Origin: Bdellovibrionales bacterium | GTDB lineage: Bacteria; Bdellovibrionota; UBA1018; CAIMNF01 | Direction of reading: 5' to 3' | Length of the DNA: 64,000 nt | Assembly: GCA_947462765.1 (NCBI GenBank) | Contig: CANHQK010000008.1 | Location: 1 to 64,000, forward strand | In this document: positions 61,198 to 64,000 of the stretch, in pieces | Layout of the letters: every line of letters starts with the position of its first letter | Numbering within the stretch: position 1 is the stretch's first letter | Notes under the pieces: generated by a model | Database searches by the model: none | The model's input: only the letters and a program-made list of their open reading frames with translations | Told to the model about the DNA's origin: nothing | Program-made: the position numbers and the translations under genes

Positions 61198-62462
61198 GGG
61201 GAATCACCCAGCCTCAGTTGAAATCGCCGGGTCGGACCGATGGAGGTGATTCCGGGTGCGAAAAGACAGACGACTCTCCACTTCCAGATCCCGGGCCGGG
61301 GTTGAGGAATGGCAATGAAGTTTTCGGTGGTCTCGAAGGCTCCGCCTGCCGGGTTCCAAGGTGAGGAGTCCTCGGTCACATCGACCCTGAATCGGGGACA
61401 GGCCGGCATTTCCTTCCAACCGAGTAAGAATCTGTTGGCAAGGAATTGCAGCTGTCCGGTATGGAACACGCTCCCTTCCTCCGGACTCACCGGCTGAGGA
61501 GCGGGAAGACTCCAGTTGAAGCGAACGGGTTTCGAACGGAGGGTCTTGCCGTTTCTCATGTCCACCTCGATTTTGAGTTCCCATTCGCCTGATGCGATCA
61601 TCGGCACGGGGAGCTCCACCCATTCCTTCTCGGAAAGGATGAGCTGTCCCGCACCAGAATCCCCAATCAGGATCCGATAGGGGCTTTCGCGGCCAAACCC
61701 TGGGGATTTCCACTGAATCCTGAACTTTTGCTGACTGATCGGGAGTTCGTCATTCAAGGGGCCGCTTGCGGGAAAACTCATCACCCGGATTTCAGCCGAC
61801 GGTTGACTGAACGCCAGTGTCAGTCGCGAGAGAAGGGGGCGATCCGGCTCCGAAGTGTTTTCTACTGCATCCGCAGGCGATTCCTCTGTTGCGGGCAATT
61901 CCGTTGTGTCGACATCCTCGGAAAGCCTGGTCTCCACGAATCGAGCGGCCGGAGCAGGTACAGGGGAAGAAGGCAGGACCTCGAGAAGGACTTCTCCGCG
62001 GGCATTCTCAATCAACACCGGGGCGCCGTCCGGACGGACTGCCGTTTTGACAGTCCCCCTTTCGAGTGTGATCTTGATTTTCCTGATGACTCCCCCGAAT
62101 CCGAGGGTTCTGACCGGTTCGATCCGGATCAGGGATTCGGGACCGAGTTCGAGCAGACTTCCATCGGTGAGATGGATCCGGGCTGAAGCCTCTTTACCGG
62201 TCAGGATCCGGTCTCCGACAAAAATGTAGTCACCGGGGCGGAGGCCGCTGAAGGTGGCAGTCGACTCACTGCGCTTCCTTACCGTTCTTTCCTGCCGGGT
62301 GATTTCACCGATCGGACTCTGGTTCAGGATATCCTTCCCCGGGACCATCCTTTCGAAGATGCGTAACCCGGAGAACTCGACCAGGAGAGGGATGAAAATG
62401 AAGAGGAGGCCCAGAGCGAGGAAGGTCCTCTCGTCCGGTCGGATCCTGACCCGTTCAAGCAC
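61194..62462 (-). CDS. FecR-domain membrane-anchored protein
   Basis: This 422-residue protein has an N-terminal membrane helix (FLALGLLFIFIPLLVEFSGL) and a FecR domain at about residues 70-160 (GDRILTGKEASARIHLTDGSLLELGPES, ITLERGTVKTAV). A Pro-rich linker leads to a beta-rich C-terminal part. No sigma factor gene is adjacent. In this gene order it follows a SpoIIE-type phosphatase by an 8-nt overlap, which suggests an envelope-signalling unit. Confidence 0.82.
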   Translation of the reverse strand: MLERVRIRPDERTFLALGLLFIFIPLLVEFSGLRIFERMVPGKDILNQSPIGEITRQERTVRKRSESTATFSGLRPGDYIFVGDRILTGKEASARIHLTDGSLLELGPESLIRIEPVRTLGFGGVIRKIKITLERGTVKTAVRPDGAPVLIENARGEVLLEVLPSSPVPAPAARFVETRLSEDVDTTELPATEESPADAVENTSEPDRPLLSRLTLAFSQPSAEIRVMSFPASGPLNDELPISQQKFRIQWKSPGFGRESPYRILIGDSGAGQLILSEKEWVELPVPMIASGEWELKIEVDMRNGKTLRSKPVRFNWSLPAPQPVSPEEGSVFHTGQLQFLANRFLLGWKEMPACPRFRVDVTEDSSPWNPAGGAFETTENFIAIPQPRPGIWKWRVVCLFAPGITSIGPTRRFQLRLGDSP

Positions 62463-64000
62463 GGCCGCTTCCTTGGAAAAGAACGAAGGTCAGATCATCG
62501 GCGGGCATCCCGCCTCCGTAAAAATCACCGAGATCTTTCAACAGATTCCGATGACGCTCGTTCCAGTCCTTTTCCGGGGCTGAGAGCAGATCCATCACTC
62601 TTTGTTTCCCGAACGGGGTCTGGTCCTGTCCCGTATTGTCGATCAGACCGTCGGTATACAAAAACAGGGCGTCGTCCCGCCCCCAAGCGACAGTGAAATC
62701 CTTGGAGGGCTCGAAGCCGACGGCTTCTCCGAGGCGGGAGCCTCTCGCCCGCAAGGCGTCGAACCGGAGCGTCTGCCCGTTCGAGCGGATCAACCAGGGG
62801 GCATGATGGCCGGCGTTCGAGTAGGTGAGGGTCCCGTTCTCGAGGTCGATCAGAGCGATGAACATGGTCATGTTGATCTCACCCTTGCCGGAATCGACGA
62901 TGATCTGATTGACCATCCGGAGCATCGATGAAGGTGGTCCCGGCTCCGTGTGCTCTTCCAGGAATATCTGTCTCACAGCCGAGAAGCAGCCATGAGTGAC
63001 GGCGGTCAGCATGGCCGGAGGCAGTCCGTGTCCGGTCCCGTCCGAGATCATGATCATCAGATGACGGCGGGTCTCGATAAAGCCCCACCAGTCTCCACCG
63101 CATTCCGCGGCGGACTGGTAGTGACTGAGCAGGGAGTAACGGCTCTGATGGATCTCTGGAGGGGGGATCAGGCGCTGCTGTAGGTTGGCGGCGATCGCGA
63201 GTTCCTGCTCGATCTTGACTTTCTCGATGCTTTCCTGGAGCAGGACTTTGATTTTTTCGGACATGCGGTTCATCGATCGGGAGAGGTGGCCGATTTCGTC
63301 TGTGGCGGATTCACTAAGTGCAAGATTGAAGTCACCTTGCGAAATCACCTGGGTGGCCTGGGTCAGGTCTTTGAGCGGTCGGGTGATCCTGAGTGAGAAC
63401 AGCACCACAGCCACGAGCGCCATACCCAGAAGAACGAATCCCACGAGCAACATACGCTCGAGAAGCATGAAGGTTCCCCTCATGGCGTCGCGATACCTGA
63501 CCGAGTTGAGAACCATCACATTGAAGCCGGGGAGGACATAGGTACCCAGTCGGACTTCCCCGTCTTTCGGTGTGTACTCGAGAGTCCCGATAGAGACCGG
63601 TGACTGGCGGGCCGCCACAAAAAGAGGGTCGGTGGAGTCGACGGTTTTTCCGGTCAGTGTGGCATCCTTGGTGTCGATGAGGATGGTGCCGGAACGATTG
63701 ACAATCCGTGCATCCGTCCCGCCCGAGTTTTTCAAAATGGCATCGGGGTTCAGCCTGCTCCTCACAAAGGTGATACGGTTGTCGCGCTCATCGGGGTCGA
63801 GCAGGGTGTAGAGGTAAATGTCCTGGATCCCTGATTTTCTGGGGAAAGTTGCATAAGTTATTCCGCTCTCGAGAATTTCTTTGACCCATTCTGGCGAGGG
63901 TGCGGGATGATGTGGATCACCTTTCCAATCGTAGAGTTCTCTTGTCCGGAAACCGCTTTTGGAAGTTTCGAAAATCTCGAGACTCAGAATGGAGTCCTGG
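62455..64000 (-). CDS. HAMP-SpoIIE-type (PP2C) serine phosphatase, 5' end outside window
   Basis: The frame stays open past 63765 to base 64000, so the gene continues beyond the window and a GTG at 63765 is not its true start. The visible part has an extracytoplasmic sensor (GTLEYTPKDGEVRLG, dCache-like), a membrane helix (LLVGFVLLGMALVAVVLFSL), a HAMP domain (RITRPLKDLTQATQVISQGDF) and a coiled coil. The RsbU/SpoIIE phosphatase core follows: GGDWWG (GGD motif), MISDGTGHGLPPAM, FLYTDGL, and DDLTFVLF. It probably dephosphorylates an anti-anti-sigma factor; no such gene is in the window. Confidence 0.88.
   Translation of the reverse strand, partial: QDSILSLEIFETSKSGFRTRELYDWKGDPHHPAPSPEWVKEILESGITYATFPRKSGIQDIYLYTLLDPDERDNRITFVRSRLNPDAILKNSGGTDARIVNRSGTILIDTKDATLTGKTVDSTDPLFVAARQSPVSIGTLEYTPKDGEVRLGTYVLPGFNVMVLNSVRYRDAMRGTFMLLERMLLVGFVLLGMALVAVVLFSLRITRPLKDLTQATQVISQGDFNLALSESATDEIGHLSRSMNRMSEKIKVLLQESIEKVKIEQELAIAANLQQRLIPPPEIHQSRYSLLSHYQSAAECGGDWWGFIETRRHLMIMISDGTGHGLPPAMLTAVTHGCFSAVRQIFLEEHTEPGPPSSMLRMVNQIIVDSGKGEINMTMFIALIDLENGTLTYSNAGHHAPWLIRSNGQTLRFDALRARGSRLGEAVGFEPSKDFTVAWGRDDALFLYTDGLIDNTGQDQTPFGKQRVMDLLSAPEKDWNERHRNLLKDLGDFYGGGMPADDLTFVLFQGSGRA

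Noticed and set aside
62455-63765. GTG at 63765 as the start of the phosphatase.
   Set aside because: The frame upstream is open with sensor-domain-like sequence to the window edge, so the true start is outside.

Overview
The window (about 57-58% GC by eye) is a densely packed bacterial chromosome segment with some 62 protein-coding genes on both strands. I see no rRNA, tRNA, CRISPR array or insertion sequence. Many neighbouring genes overlap as ATGA/TGATG, and convergent pairs overlap at their 3' ends. The content is Gram-negative: an outer-membrane barrel, lipoproteins, TatA, TldD/TldE and MotA/MotB. Many secreted peptidases, a deoxynucleoside salvage operon and composite chemotaxis proteins would suit Bdellovibrionota/Oligoflexia or a similar predatory or saprophytic lineage. 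That placement is inference only.

Region by region: 1-8.6 kb has a truncated fumarylacetoacetase-family gene, HU, a HAD phosphatase, a ferredoxin, a metallophosphoesterase, and an operon of M43 metalloprotease, HEAT-like protein and H-protein-like lipoyl carrier. 8.7-13.7 kb has a clostripain-like peptidase and deoC-deoB-deoA-cdd, which turn deoxynucleosides into glycolytic intermediates. 14-23.5 kb has RNase E with a split S1 domain, prmA, a possible permuted papain-like protein, an M19 dipeptidase, a peptide-binding protein and a ThrRS without a TGS domain.

23.5-33.1 kb is the signalling block: HD-GYP plus CheY, a PilZ protein with a lysine-rich tail, a 2OG oxygenase with a TonB-like tail, then cheA-cheW and two composite proteins (CheR-REC-degenerate CheB, and degenerate CheD-REC-CheB). 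33-42.3 kb has an acyltransferase and SDR pair, an S1 protease lipoprotein, hmgA-nth and exported proteins of unknown role. 42.3-44.1 kb is motAB behind a sigma-28-like promoter.

44-49.5 kb has a LysR regulator with a palindrome on its own start codon, a thioesterase, a CBS plus host-attachment-like operon behind a sigma-54-like promoter and hairpin-rich leader, and an M14 carboxypeptidase. 49.4-58.9 kb has a PAS/GAF histidine kinase, a GlcG-like protein, an M1-like peptidase, tatA, tldE/tldD and the three-gene transhydrogenase pntAA-pntAB-pntB. 58.8-64 kb has an MFS transporter, a terminator-bounded 320-nt structured transcript with a 27-codon ORF, ung, a FecR-domain protein and a SpoIIE-type phosphatase truncated by the window end.

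Most likely to be new: the structured transcript at 60.16-60.48 kb, the paired degenerate CheB and CheD domains, the sigma-54 leader at 46.4-46.7 kb, and the unusual fusions (2OG oxygenase with TonB-like tail, PilZ with H1-like tail).
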